A stretch of 64,000 nt of DNA from Ischnura elegans (GCF_921293095.1 NC_060254.1:3844001-3908000), one strand, 5' to 3'. Shown: positions 38,801-53,800, numbered from the stretch's first letter. Numbers and translations: made by a program. The notes: generated by a model from the letters alone, not told the origin.

Positions 38801-41800
38801 CTCTTCCATTTACATTTAACATTCATGCTTGCCAACATGTTGTAACGAATTTAATATGAGAATGAAAATTAAAACGAATAACTGTTTGCTTTCACATGAA
38901 TATTTATTCACACATTTACACGACCGTTGTTTCAACGTTTGATGACGTCATCATCAGGTGAACGTTGACATCATGGTCGTGTAAATGTGTTAATAAATAT
39001 TCATGTGATAGTGCAAAGTTCTTCTTTTCAATTTTAGTGATGAATCGCTTTCACAAAGTTACGCCTCAAACAATCACTTTAATATCAGAACTTAAAGATT
39101 GGCCACCCGGTGGAGTGAGGTAACGTCACTAATATGTTAGCGCTCTTGAGGTGACCGCGATCGAATTCTGGACGTTATTTACTCAAGTGCCAAAAAACCA
39201 GGGAATTAATTTAAAAAAAATCATAATTCAGATTACGATTGTAAGAAACCTCACTGAGTGATTGAACCCGAATGTAGTTTAGATGGGATAGGTGGTGGTA
39301 GAGCTCACCTCAGACTTGCCACAGTCGTGTAAATTCACTCATTCAGGGCATTCACCCTGCTATCAATTGGCATTTATTTAAGCATGAAATTAAAATTTTA
39401 AAATCATACTGAAAATCAAACCAGTTTTAGGTTGAGAATGAATGGCTCAGTGTTATTCTTACTCATTCCTGAAAACTCTCCTTGTCTGTATTTGGCAGTG
39501 AGCCCTTTAAGTTAAGACCCGTGTTTCATCAATCCGTTCTTTGGCAGTTTAAGGCAGGTTTCAGTGTAGTTCGTCTCTTCCTCATTAATCCGCCACCTCA
39601 TGTGTGAACTAATTTTCCCGACTCGTAAGATTTCTCGAATATAATCTTCGCCTTCTGCCCCTGACTTCCTTCCTTTTCTCCTCTCGGCATTCAACTCGTT
39701 CGTTTTTGCCTTTCTCTCTCTCCCTTCCGTATTTATCGAGCCTCCTCCCGCTTCTCTGGCTGTATTCCCCCTTTACATGACCCAATTATTTCCTTTTAAA
39801 ATTCTGCGGACTGGACGTGGGAATCATTTGCGCTCGAGTTTGGAAACTAGTGACGAAATAATGACGCGGGACACAGAAGCCAATGAAGTCATTATTTTCC
39901 TTGTGCAGAAATTCGTTGTTTGAAATTTAACATTTACTTTTTTCATTTTAATGGCAGTTGACATGATCGGAACTAAATTAATTACCCGTTTTAATGGTGT
40001 TTCAGCTGAGTATTGCGAACTTTGAATACCAATAATTTGGAAACAATTATTTCATTGGAACCAAACCATACTAGTTGGATATCTATCTTTGCTTCAGACG
40101 CGGCAAGTTTTAATTGCTTATCTTTTGCTTCAAAATATGTTATCAACTTCGTGAAGTGAGGACATAAGAGAACCGAGTTGACGTTTTTTCGATCTTTTAT
40201 TGCGAAGTGGTCCACATCCTCACTGCTTCACTGATTTTTAATTGCTAAAATAATAATAATAATATGATTTAACCACCCGTTTTTGTCTTCGTTGCGCGTA
40301 ATATCTGTTTCCTCCCCACCATTCTTCATGCTTGCTCATTAACACTCGTGTTTATTAACACTAAATTCGGCATCAATTTTTCTTCTCCTCTGGATTCGGT
40401 CGTGTAAAATTCGCTGATGGTCACTCGTGGATGATCGTTCTTAATCGCCATCTTTGCTCTCCATTTATTCTAAATGAAAGCTTTAACGGCGAGCTATCGA
40501 ACTCACGAGGCCTCCTGTAAAACCGCTTAGCTTTAAAAGCGATTTCTTTCGAATAGGAGCTCTATTCTTTCCTTCGAAGTCATACACTTTTGCCCACAAA
40601 TGCGTTCAATTTTTACGCGGCCTACGCCAGTCATCTAACAATAAGATGAAATGTTCCCAATGGTGTGATCCATTCTTTTTTTTCGCGGGGTTAATATCGT
40701 TAATTAAATTGATTACAGCTGTATATTATTTTCGGGATGGAAAGGTGAAAATGTCGTTAAGGTTTGCGTTATTCCCAAAAGTATGTTAAGTATTGAATGC
40801 ATATGGAGTAGGTATGATGGTTTTTTTATGCGTGGTTTTAAAGTAATAAAAGAATCTCTTTTGAAAAGTAGAAATTTACCATAATTTTCTTCAAATTCTG
40901 CTGATAAATGAATTTATACATATGAAGCGGAAGTTGCTATACACACGATTCATTTCGATATTTATTTTCTATCCCTTAAAATTAGCCATCGTTTTACACT
41001 TTTTGATGATGATCAACTCTTCAAAAGATCTAATTTCAACATAGTGGTTTTCATTGTAGAATGTCTGATATCCTCAAATGCATACAGGCAAACGTTCACT
41101 TGAAAAACAATCTTGAGTGGAGCCAATATTACGACTGTATCATTTATGACGTGCTTCTGCTCTTCAGGAAAACTGGGAGCTAATTTGATAGGAAACGAGT
41201 CTCTTTCATTGTGGTGGGTGCAGCCGTGTTTTCGGAATTGGTGTTTCATCATGATTCATCATCAGGTGTTGTCTTAAGTGGAATTTCTGTTCGCGTCTCT
41301 CTTGCTTTTAGTGTCCTCAGATAGTGCGATTTTATCTTTCGCTATCTGCGGAGACGGACAACGTCTGGCCCATTACTTCCAGTTGGTGTATTAAACTTAA
41401 CACTTCAATCACAAAACACTTATTACTCTTAGCTTGTGATGCTTCGCATTACGTTATCGGTCGTAAGCTGTTCAGTGCCGCATATATGCTACGATTAAAT
41501 GGAAGGGATTCTCTAAAAATTGGTTCATTGACTTTGTTCACTTTATTTTGGCACTTTAAGGTGCCAAAACGCTGTAAATAATACCATACGCTATTGAACG
41601 ATTCTCTTAATGTGCAGCGCAGAGCTGTAGCGGATCATTTATTCAGAAACTGGAGTTTTCTCGTTAAATTTAGATTAAAATGTTGGAAAAATCGAGTGTT
41701 AGTCTGTGGGTGGCACTAAGCGCTGTAATATGTACAATATTGGATTTTTTTATGTGGCACGATGAGGTGTGGGATCCGCTGATTTTTATTTTAGGCAAAT

Positions 41801-44800
41801 AATTTTTTAATGGCAATAAAATTTATCAATTCTTTAAAAAAATACTCAAGTCCCTCATTATGCTGAAAGGCGGTGGAAAGAGGTGGAGAAATAATTGCAA
41901 TACTGCAGAAGAATGCGAAGTTTGTTCTGAAATGAATGGAAAATGTTTGAGTTGATTAAATAAATATTTCTTTTTGTATTTGCTCATTAGCCGCTTTCTC
42001 GGCTCAACTGCAAAATTATTTTTTTCCCCATCTTAGGAGCCTGCATTTCATTGTCCACTAATCCCAGCCGTTAATCCTCTTTTCGGGACCTAAGTTTCCG
42101 ACCACGCACGCCCTCTAGGTCATATTTGAGTTCCCCGTCCACCTCTTTTTCTTTTGATACTCGGCCTTCTCTGCCTGGGTGGGTACACATTGCTTGTTTA
42201 TCGTGTGGGAATGTGCAGCGGATGCGAGCCGGTGGAAAAATAGCCCTCGAAACATAGGATGCAATCGGAAGTGGAAATTCAGCCTTTGAATCGAAGGGTT
42301 TCGAAAAGAATAGTTTAGCGCTCTCTGTGCATTCAAATAGCGTATGTGAACAGAAAGAAAGGCCGATCTTGGTGATCCAATCCGTAGTTCATCCGGGTAA
42401 GGGAATGGTGTCGTTTTAATGTACATGTAATAAGTTTTTTTGCTGCACTTTTGTGAATGACGGGGCTAATTTCTTTATTCCGGATTTCTTACAATCATAG
42501 TGTTAACTTACAATCATGGTTTTAACTTACAATCATATCAATCAAATACGGCTTTCAGCCATAGTTGGACTGATAATTTCACTGTTGAAAATGGCGGAAA
42601 TGTAAAGATTTTTTAGCTTGTGCAAAAAATTATTAACAATGTTTCTTACGTACAAAATCATGATTGCAGTGTTTTAGTCTACATCATCTCTCGCATCTCG
42701 TGGTTTGGATCGAGTGTTTAGGAGGCGTTGGATACGAGCTTTTCTTTGATATGCTGGGGTTTTCCGAGATATCTACGAATGAGTAATTGTAATTCTCGTT
42801 ATTCAGATTCAAATAAGCTTCAGTGGTTTGGCTAGTTTCCATTGTGCACAACGCTCCACGTCATGAAGCAATGAACATCCGTGTACAGATAGTGTATATT
42901 TCTATTAATGGCGTGGGTAGTGTGTTAGTCCTGAGTGTCCGAGACCCCCCCCATGTTAATGTGTTCAGAAGAGCGTCAATCAACTTGTAAGTTGCATAAG
43001 TACTGGTAATTAAAATTGCATTCGTTTTAGTCTCGATGCAGTGGAAGCCGCTAAAGAAATAAATGTTATATATTTTTCTCCTTTTAAAAATGATTTGCTT
43101 TCTACTTGCCTGTGACATGCGCCAAAATTAAATTAATATATCATTTAGATATGGCCGATTAGTATAATTTTATAAATTTCTCTTTTGGACAATTTTAATT
43201 GTATTTTGCCTACCCTACGCTACTTAGCTTTTCTTCATAATTGAAAATGAAGTAATTTACATTATGCTCGAGCCGATTACGTGTAAAATTGGTATTAATT
43301 ATTATTAAGCGTAGTGTGACCTCGATCGCAATGGTGTTTGTGGTAAATGCTAGTGGTGCACCTTTGATGGACTTGGTGAATGCGTTGAGAAGAGAATTCT
43401 TCTCGATGTTGGCAGAGTTGCTTTGCGCGAGACCAATGCGATCATAAAAAGCTTTGTTACTCTGGGTCGACCTTTTGAGGTGAAGGCTTTCTGATACGAG
43501 ACTCACAATTAAGCTCTCTGACTTGCGCCGGTCTCGTATTCTGCTAAGTAAACTTCTATCCAATATATGCCACCTCTTATTTTACTCTTGTCTTCTTCTC
43601 TTTCTCCGATTCAGCATCGGCAGATGACCTTTGTTGACTTTGAGTTTAGGGGGGCATGAATGTGCTAACTACTGGTTAAGGTGTATTCCCTTAGATTTGG
43701 TTTGAAATAATATTAACAATAATTACAAATTTTAGAGATATCGGGAATGTATGTGTGCATTTGTTTCAATACGAACTATTCACCCTTTTTCAATATCTTC
43801 ATTCTCGATTTCACACATATTAGCCTTCTTTACACTATTATTATAATAGCAACCCATTTTAAGCATTTGAGCGTTCCATCGTGGCTCGAGTTTTCTGGGT
43901 ATTGACTTAAGACTGGGTGAGGTAAAATATTGCATGATCGTGTGGTAACAAAGTTTAGTTTTTCTAGGGTATAAAATGGTTGGAAGATATTTTGCGACCG
44001 GAATACATGTTTTCCCTTTATTTCATCGGTTGATGTAACTTATTTTTTAAAATAAGACTTAATGTTTTGTCAGCAGAGGAAGCTATTAATCTCAAAGCGA
44101 GTGCCATGGAGTTAACGGGGAAGCGTTACGGCGTTGGCGGGGGGTCAAGGGAGGTGACCACCTTTTCGGCACTCAGGTGCGCGAAGTTAAATTAATGGTT
44201 AGACACCAGGAGAGATCAAATTTCTTTCCATGAAATCATTTCGTTCTTTAAATGAAATTTATTTCTAATCGAATATTAATTAACTCCTTTATTTGATATA
44301 GTATGTTTTCAAATTGCAAGTTGAAATTAAAATCAATTTACCTCTGCTAAAATTTTTATAGTTTCATAAGCCTTGTTTTATTTATTATATTTTTGAGTTA
44401 GATTAGCGATTTATGATATTTCCGCGACGCAAAGATAAATTCTTATGTGGAATAATTGATAATGTTGGAATAAGAGCACGCTTTCGCCGTTTTATTTTAA
44501 TTTATGTTTTACGCGAGTTTTGAATCGTGGAGGAGAATACCTGTATCCATCATTAAATATTACTTGATATTAGTGAATTAAAACTTACGGGCAATTTTTC
44601 TTAATTTTCAATTTGATTTTCCCTACACGACCGGTTTGTATAAATTCTGTGATACTGTTGGACTGTATTTGAAGATTTGAATATTAAAAAAATATTGAAA
44701 CCAGTCTTGCTAAGAAAATTGAAGTATTTGTGGAAAATATTTTTATGTAGTGATTATATGATGTATTAGTATTTGCCATGAGCCAGGGGTGGCCGTGTCT

Positions 44801-47800
44801 TTCTTTGCAACGCCAATTCAGTCCACTCCCTGTCAGTTTTTGCGTGCCCGTCGAAGAAGAATCTTCCTGTATGTATCTTTCGCGTCCCGTCGGCTTCGAT
44901 TGGTTTGGGATCGCGTTGGTGTCGAGCCGCAGCGTCGTTGGGGAAAACTCGATTTGTGTCGCGGTGGTTATGAGGTTTTCCCACCCCTTCGTCGCCGCCG
45001 TCATCCCCCGTGGTCGGATGCGAGGGAGGAACACCCGCACCCGAATCTTGGTCAAGTATTGATTGAGTCTTCCGAGTGCGGATAATTACTCTAATTATGG
45101 CACACACTACGCCACCTGGAGCGATTCGATGGAAAAGGTCACGCAAATGCGCCCTTATCAGTATTTATTGATAGCCATAATAAATTTTATTTTATACGTT
45201 TAAAAATAAGAGAACTCTTTCAGCATGAAAGAATACAAAGAGCAATATTAATATCTTGGGATTTCATAGAATAAAATGTCACGCAATTGAAGTTCAGAAC
45301 TCGTTTTGGTCCTGAAATACCATTTTGGAAAGTCTGCTGGTTCCATGTTATCAAAATAAAATCTTAAGTTCATTCAATTGATTTTAGTTATTACTTTAAA
45401 AATTGTAGTTTTTCGACTGTCTCTCTTACCAAGATTCCAGGTCAGAGCGTTTAAAATGCGAAATTATGTATATTATATTTATGTCTGTATTGGTTATAGT
45501 TGTGCGGTTGACATGGTCGATGAGTCGTCATTTTTTGGGAATTGAATTGGATTTTGTGGTGGGAAACAATGCTTTTTTATGCAAATGGTTGACATAATTA
45601 CCGTCGCCAATTCTGAAGATGCATTGAATGCTCCGGATTAAAGCGCCAAATTCGGCGTAGAAAATGCCTATTGTTTTTTATTAACTAATTTCTGGAAGAT
45701 CTTCTTTTTACTCGCATTTGTCATGTTGGAGCTGGAAATCCCTTACTCGTTGCCTGAATTTCAACTGGACTAGGAAGGTCATCTCATACTTATCATTTCC
45801 CGACGCTGCCTTCGTTTTTATACCCCTAGGTAATACTTCAACTCATATCAGAATGACGTGCTGCGTGTATTGCGTCGAAGGGATACCAAATCGCTATCAG
45901 TAAGCATATCTGTGATAGCTGTATGCTACGAACAGATGGTGCTTTGCATAGTGGGCGCATATTAAGCTGGCAGTGCTGTGAAAATTCAATCCGTATTATG
46001 TCGCCATCGTAGTCGGAGATATAATGAAAGTAAAGCGGTCTATTTATTATTGGTTGTACATTATATGAAGAAAGGCTATGTGCGTAATGAGCGTAGTGTC
46101 ATTTTTACAGCTATACATACAAGCACAATAAATATAAGATATAAGTATGTGAAGAGATTTTGCCAGTGTTGTCCGTATTTTGTTTCGGTGGTGTTTTTGG
46201 TTGCTTTGTTGGTCGGTATGGGGGTGTGGTTCGTTACTTCGTGTAATATTTGTGACTGCTTTCCTTACTAGCTGCTAAGTTCTTGCAACCAGGCCATTAG
46301 GATACGTTTAATGTAAATAAAAAAATAACATATTTTCATCTTAAATTCAAATTGATGACAAAAATTAAATACAGTCGAGGATAGACATATTGTTTCGAAG
46401 AAAATGGGCATAAGTGCACGCGAGAACCTATATCATCGCAAGTCGTAATGTTTGGTTGTTTTTCCGTCTTTTAATTGCAGAAGATATTTGTGGTACTGGT
46501 GATAAGTTACTTTTTCAACTTGGTTCTGCCCTAAAATGATGGCAGACTTACTTCCTCGTAATGTTTATGCCAAAATTTATACCTGATGAAAAATGTGATA
46601 TTGGCGGATAATTGTGCCTGTGCAGTCGTGACGTCATTGATTATCTCGGTAGCATTTCCTACTTAAAGATTTTTTGTCTCTGGCTTCTTTCGACTGAAGA
46701 TATTAAGTGATAAGTAATAGATGGTAACCATAATTATCAAATACCTAATTGATTCGTCTTCTCAATTAAGGTCTCTGAGCATATCTTTTCTGCTTGCCCA
46801 AAACTACAGTATTTATTGAAAGAAAATCTCTTCAGTTAATGGTTAGAGTATTCGGCGCCAATTTGGAGAACTTGGTTCGAATCTAGGTGAAAGGGATATT
46901 TAATGTCGGCTCCAATCTTGCATGTCGACGGGAATGTCATTACAGTGAAATTCTCAGATATTGGTCATACTTCTTGGATTGATATGAATGCAAATCTTCT
47001 TCCTTACCTTCCTCAACCCCGTGGCATTCAAGTGGTCCATGTAGGCCTCCCCGGGAGAATATGTCTAATACGCAAGAATAATTCATCCGAGCCATTCGCC
47101 GGGAAAGCCTGAAATATTTCGTACCCGAAAATGCTCCAGATTTTGCTTCAGCAACTGACTTTGAAGAAGTGGCTTCCCATACTTAAGTGTCCGTAAATTT
47201 AAAAACAAAGCGTAATTATGGGCTGACGATGCTATAAGTGTAGGAAACAATTGTTTATTAAAAGGTGTTTACAACCAGAGTACAAATGCCGTTACGACTA
47301 AGAAAAACAACTTTAAAATGTTTGTTACCATAAAAATCTTGTTATTTATGCAAAACTTGGGGGGTCATCTCCATTTTACGACTTTGTCCCATGAATGTAA
47401 TAATATTGATCCAATCACGTTTTCATCCGTGAAAGTGGTCCAACGGACGTCTCATCAAGCAAAAAAAAATCCGCTTGTTACAAAATATTAGCGATAATTA
47501 GCCGTGTTTTGCGTCAGTTTTCTTTTGCACATCGCGCTGGATTCAATCTTCGAAAGCGAGGCATTTTTAACGACTTTTGCGGCAGTTTATAGTAGTTATG
47601 AGTATGGAAATTGGATGAATCTCCTCGTCAGTGTTCGGTCCGTTCGGCTTTGTAGCGGAGCCGTCGAGTCTTTTGGAGGAGGCGGGATTTCCAGTAAAAG
47701 AGGTTTTTCTGCCCCTCTGGATGTGAATGTTGCCCCCGGAAGTCCGCTATTGATAAGTCTCACACAGCCTCGCGTCTGCTTTTGTTCTGGCTGGATTCCT

Positions 47801-50800
47801 CCCCCACTACACTACACTCCTCCCCTCTCCCTCACCCATGGGGGACCCACTTCCCAAATCCTTCCTATCCCAAACGCGACTTCCTCACTCTTTTTCTTCC
47901 CCATATTAGAGTTATTGTCTATGGTCGGGGCACGAGGGTAACGGACCCATTTCTACGTTCCATCTCAGGATGAAGTTTATAGATGTCGACTATAATTATA
48001 GAAATTCCAAAAACTCTATCCCTACCGGTCATTCCTGGGTTTCTTTCTAGTTATTTCTCCAAATATAGTTGAGGATGGCAAGCCACATTACGACGATATT
48101 CGAATTGACTACATCTTTTGTTAGGCACAAGGGTGACGTCACCCGAGAAATATTTTACGCGAAGATGTCGGGATTTTTTTGCGACATTTTCAGCGTTGAC
48201 ACTGAGTGAAAATGAAGTGATTCTACCTACAGGGGATGGTAGAATGTACTCTCGATGCGTCGTTAATGGAAATAATGTCGCTTTCGCCCGTTTTTACCTT
48301 ATTATTAATATTATTAAAATAAGACATTGCAATATTTCCACTGAGTTCTATTATTACACTACACGTTTCGTCGTTACAAACAACATTTAACATAAAGAAC
48401 TTTCACCATATATTGTCCAACATCATGGAAGATATTAGTTTCTTTACCAATCAAAAAGGGTGTTGGGTTATTTTGACTAACTGCATATTGGTCGGGGAAA
48501 AGTTATAAAATTCGGAAAGAGGATATCTGTGACCGAAACTCTCGTATGATTTCTAATCAAGGGACTAGTATTTAATATTATTTTCGTTGCCGGCCTTGAT
48601 GGTGGGGTCGAATCCCACGCTTGGCGAGCCGAAGGTCTCGCATTCGAGACCCGCCCGGGTAGATGACCCCTTTCCTAAGAACTTGCTTGCTTGTGACCAT
48701 ACGAAGTTGATTGATCAGTCTTCTGATATCTGGGCTGTGCTAAATGAATGAACGTACTTCATTGGTTTGGTGCGGTCCGATCAACGGACACACACGTTTG
48801 TTTTTAGTAGATCATTTCCTAATTTAATTGATATGTATTTTTGCCAAGTTTCCCTCGTATAATATTTCAAAATTTTCTCATTTTGAGCTCGACTTAAAAA
48901 TGCTTTCTTATGTAATGCATTCAATTCAAATTCGGCTCTGCACGAGCAAGATTGTCTTTGGCTCTCGTTTTGCGCCCATCTCGTCGTGGAACTTATTCGT
49001 TGAAAATTCTTTCTGCGATGCGTTGGCGTGATTATCATCATACTTTGATTGCTCCACGTGAGTCTGAGTTGGGTTCGCTGGCTGGTGTGGAGTGCTAAAA
49101 AGTTTTGGCGAACCAGCACTTGCGCCTCCGCTATTCCCTGGTCCTCGCCGATGGGCAATAAAGTCTTTATTGATCTGTGTAATGGCGTCTCCGCGCCGTA
49201 AAACGAATCTGCTGCCGTTCATAAATTGCGAGTTGCAGGGAAAAGTGAGAGAAAGTGGGCAGTTGGTCCTGAATTTCTGAGTGATTAGCAGGAGAGTTTA
49301 GAATTCAGGTAAACGCTGGCCACGTCTAAATTTTTCTCGATTCTATTTTTTCTCAAGGTTTATTTTTCCAATGTACGTAACTACTTTTTTACATGCTTTC
49401 TGGATGTGTAATGCATGCCTTCCTTTAGGTTTTTCGTCTATAGTGGGCCCTGTATCCAAAGTGACCCTGTCAGAGCTTGTGTATTCAAATATCTATCGTG
49501 GAGGTGAGAGACCGTTACGTAGTAGGGATTCCACAACAATTTACATATTTAATCATTTTGTCGTTAATTTGGTGCGATGTCAGTTGACATTTCGTGATAT
49601 CTTTTTATCCATTCGACTACCAATTTTGATTATCTTTTCCTTTTTTTTCATTTCACTTGCGATGTATTATGCCCTTATGAAGATTACCATTCAATTTTAT
49701 GAGCCGGAAGTCTGGAGGTGCTGAGACTGGGGGAGGTGGGACCTATTCGTCCCATCGCTTTATAGAGTTATGTCCCAGTGGTGATACAAGTGCATTGAGC
49801 CACCTGCCTTAAGCACTTGATCTGATGTATGGAATATCTGACGAGGTGGATAGCCTACCAAAATACATTTATGTCGGTTAGTTAAATGGCTCAACAGCAT
49901 ATTTTAATTAGTGTTCGACGGCATTCTCCCTGACGTTTTCCTCTAATAACGGATGGTACTACCGCTAGATCTTGGTCAATGTTTAGCGTAGTTGTTGGCG
50001 GAGCTTTTGATGTACGCTTTTGAGATTATGTCGGAGGTTTATGGCGTCACTTTGAGCGCCCCTTGATAGTACGAACTTCTATGAACTGCTTCTTGTTACC
50101 ATTTCCTTGACCCGAAATGAGCGTGAATTTAGTGCACTGTGTTCGTAAATATTCTCGTTGAGCACAGGAAAAAGTTATTTACTTCATATGTTTACTTTTT
50201 TCATTTTTTTTACTGCCATTGTTCTGTAATTACTAAATAGGAAATTAGCTAGCATGGTGGATGAGCTGATAACCGTTCGTTATACTTTTCATAGTTAGGT
50301 CTTCCGAGTGCTACAGTGACCATCTCCCGTTGGGATCTCTTTCACTCAGATGCACTTACCCCTTGATTGAAGTTGTTGAAATGTCAAGGTATGTTATTGT
50401 TTACGGAATCTAAACACAATGAATGTGATTGGTTGTCCCTCCAGTGTGAGGCAACCTGATTGGGCGGCTGTCGTCATGTATCCCTGGAGCGACGGCGGTG
50501 TAATTTGTAATTTAGATGGACGCATCAAGTGTATATGCGACTGAACTGACACTGAGAGCACATTTTCTCTCGTGATTAATGTGGTATTGTCTGTACATGT
50601 TAGCGAACGTCGGAAAAGTGTGGAATGGTTGGAGGTTTTTGAATTCGAATGTAGAATTGGAGAGAAATCTCGGTTACCTGAATTACAATTTACACCAAGA
50701 ATGGCATTCGTCGTGAAATAAAAACATTTGGCTAAGCCAGTATTTGAACCCGGATCTCCCGATTACTGGTCAAATATGCTACGAAGTGCTGGTCGGGAGG

Positions 50801-53800
50801 ACCGGGTTCGAGACCCGGAATAGCCAAATGATTTTTGTGTGGCGAATTTCGTCCTTGCTGTAAATTTGCACCCACGCGTGTGGCTAAGTGTAGAGTTACT
50901 AGTTGTATGCAGTGCTATGAATTCTAATGCTATGTATTTAATGGTAAAAATGCTTACTTAAAAGTGTGAGTAAATAGGAATGAACACGAGAGTGCCCTCT
51001 TGTTTTAATGCTTATTTCGGTCGTAAAAATTTTGCAAGGCGTGGATTAAATTGTAATCACGGTGTAATGAAGGTTATAATAATCGGTTGTATATTATGGC
51101 GATCCGTCCGGCTAACTAGATGTGTCTCTGGAAAAGAATTTAAAAAATTTAATATCAGTAGCCACCCTCTTACGGGATCTAATCATCATAATTTCATCAG
51201 CGATTAATAATCTTTCGGATAGATTGAGACAGGGCGCGAGGCAAGGTGATTTCGGACCCGGAGGATTTCATTTTAGGACGGCACTGCATTGCAATTATAT
51301 TGTCTAGATATTGAGCACCTCCTGCGTCCATTCGTTCTATTACGTGCAGGGGCGCCGACTTATAAAAAATATTGGGGGGCCCATATCGGAGGTCTTTCCC
51401 CGGGAAGAGAATTCAAAGTTTGTCGCAGCACCCAAACACTACCATGATTCACACTACTAATTCAGTTAACCTGCTTAACACATTGTTAAATTTATTTAAA
51501 AGGTAACTATCGTCAAACATGGGAAATAAAAATTACCAATATATTTTTGTGATTTCACAAAGCATAACATAACTTCTCCGCCCCCCCAAACGAATCTTTG
51601 ATGGGGCTCGGGCCCCCTCAGGCCCCATGGAGTCGGCGCCACTGATTACGTGGCACTATCATGTTGACTGCATTTAGTCATACTGTTGACCATACACTTA
51701 TCTGTGTTGAGAATTACCACCTCCAGTGTATTTCTAAAGGCCATTGGAACGCGCAAGCCTTTCTGTAGTGACAAAACTTTATCTAAAGTATGTGCAAAGC
51801 AGAGTAAGAGGGACGAATTTTTGGTAAGCAGGAAAGAGGAAAGAAAAGGATTCATGATAAAATAACACAAATGGTTATTTCCACACACGCACAGAAAAGG
51901 ATTTGAAGGTGAAAGGGAATGGGCCTTACTGGGAACTGAAGAATGAAGTTTCATTTGGGGTTGTAGTAGGTAATGGGCGATTCGCAAATTTTCCAGGTAA
52001 ACATACCTTGAACTTTTTAATAACTATCCATTAATGGGTAGTCCAACAACTCAAGCCATACGTAAGCTTCCATAGGCGGCGCCTTGTTTAACAGTATGCA
52101 GATATCTGGATACAATCATGCGGTATTGATTCTTGCAGCGTTCAGTTGCTCGCGATAGACTAGTGTTCACTTTGTTTACTGTTTGTGGGCGGCATCTGTG
52201 TTGTGAAATGCAGTTGTGAGGTGGCGATGGAAAAAGTAGTAGCGGGGTGGTGTCGCCCTCTTCGCTTGTGTTGTCCAGATTTAGAATTTTCCCTCCAGAC
52301 TTTGGCTCTGGGCCCGACATATCCACTAGAGTGCACTACAAAACACAACGCCATCCGCTTTTCCATGTAGTTTTTCTTTCACTGCCATTGCTATTCAAGG
52401 GGTCGAAGTAGCCCTGGGCGGTATATCGAAATGTCGGAAAATATCACAATAGGAAATCGGGTATTGAGTTTTTTAATGCCTGATTCACACGTCGAAGTAC
52501 ACTACGATAGCATTGGCTCCAAAACGACATCTCGTCTCTATTACTTATCAACACCCAGTGGCGTAAATAGGAATATGCTTTGGGGGGGGGGGGAATGGGA
52601 TGGCCTGGGGTGGCGACTCCCCCCTTCCCCTTTGGGGAGTTAGGGAACATTTTTTAAAATGGCATGCCAGGAAATACATTTTACATCATTTTGGCACTAA
52701 AAAAATTAACTTTAAGCATATGCAGTTATTATAAGTCAAAACTAGACAATGCTTATGAATATTTTTTTATTTCTCTGAGGCTTTGGGGGGGATCTATTCC
52801 CTTCATCCCCCCCCCCCTCATAGTTACGCCACTGTCAACACATAAGTGTGCCAGTACTGTTCGGCACCGGCGGAGGTCAAAATAAACAAAAGAAGTACCT
52901 GTTTCAAAGGAGCATCGTCATAATCATCTCATCATTCATTTCTACTCAATGAGAAAGTTACAGCCAATCTGGCTTATCCTTGGGCCCGTAATAAATAAAA
53001 AACAAATCTGTAATTATATGCTTTGCATGCGTAGGTAACTCAAAAATTGTTATAAATCTTTAGCCATCGAATCCTCCTTGAACTGCTCTTCATCTTGGAC
53101 GTGTAAACCCAACTTAAACTTTGTCGATCTGCGGGTGTCCGTAAAAAACCGTGATATATTGCCCGTTAACAAAAATCGAAGTATAGCGCTTGGTGAAAAT
53201 ATTACGATAAAAATCGTGATATATCATACGATTAACATCCAATATCACGATATATAATCAGGGATGCTGACTTACAAGAAATATTGGGGGGCCCAAACCG
53301 GGGATCTTGTCCCGGGAAATTTTGTAAGTAGTGAGTTTTAAGTTTTTTAAACATTTTAAAAGAGCCATATAATCAAAATTAGAACCCTGATAACTCGAAT
53401 ATCGATATCTGGATACTCCGGGGAAAATCGACGAGCCTGACACATTTTTTCCTCACATCCTTTACGAATTTTTGAGGGGGCGTCAAGCCACATGGAGTGG
53501 GCGCCACTGTATATAATCCGATGTATCGTGGTGCTGAAAAAGGAGATTTGTATCAGATTATATATCGCGATATTTTATTGAAAAAATGTTGACGGGCACG
53601 ATGAGACGATAGTGGTGGTAATGGACATTTACCGATGTTAAACAGTTGTCGTATTCCGATTGGAACGTTTAATGTCGGTCTGGTGTGGAGTTGAAGGATT
53701 TCTCCTTTGATTCGTCTCCGAATGAGAGAACCGATTCGCCCGAGTGGAACCTGAGCTTCTTAACGCCCTCGGGTCTCACGACGTTTAATGGTCTGCTATT

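Larger units (their letters stand above)
39361..46833. other. Intron sequence without recognised genes
   Basis: No gene is recognised. It holds a three-unit tandem repeat at 42488 and the CpG-rich patch at 44770-45130, both described separately. Confidence 0.4.

Noticed and set aside
44684-45146. Overlapping frames of 94-126 codons on both strands
   Set aside because: Open on several frames at once because of GC-rich, stop-poor composition; no recognised protein.
47504-47941. 145-codon plus-strand frame
   Set aside because: The longest frame in the area, but composition turns to low complexity and no homologue is recognised.
50725-50830. Hairpin read as a transcription terminator
   Set aside because: This is a eukaryotic genome; the stem is built of tRNA-like B-box sequences, so a repeat origin is more likely.
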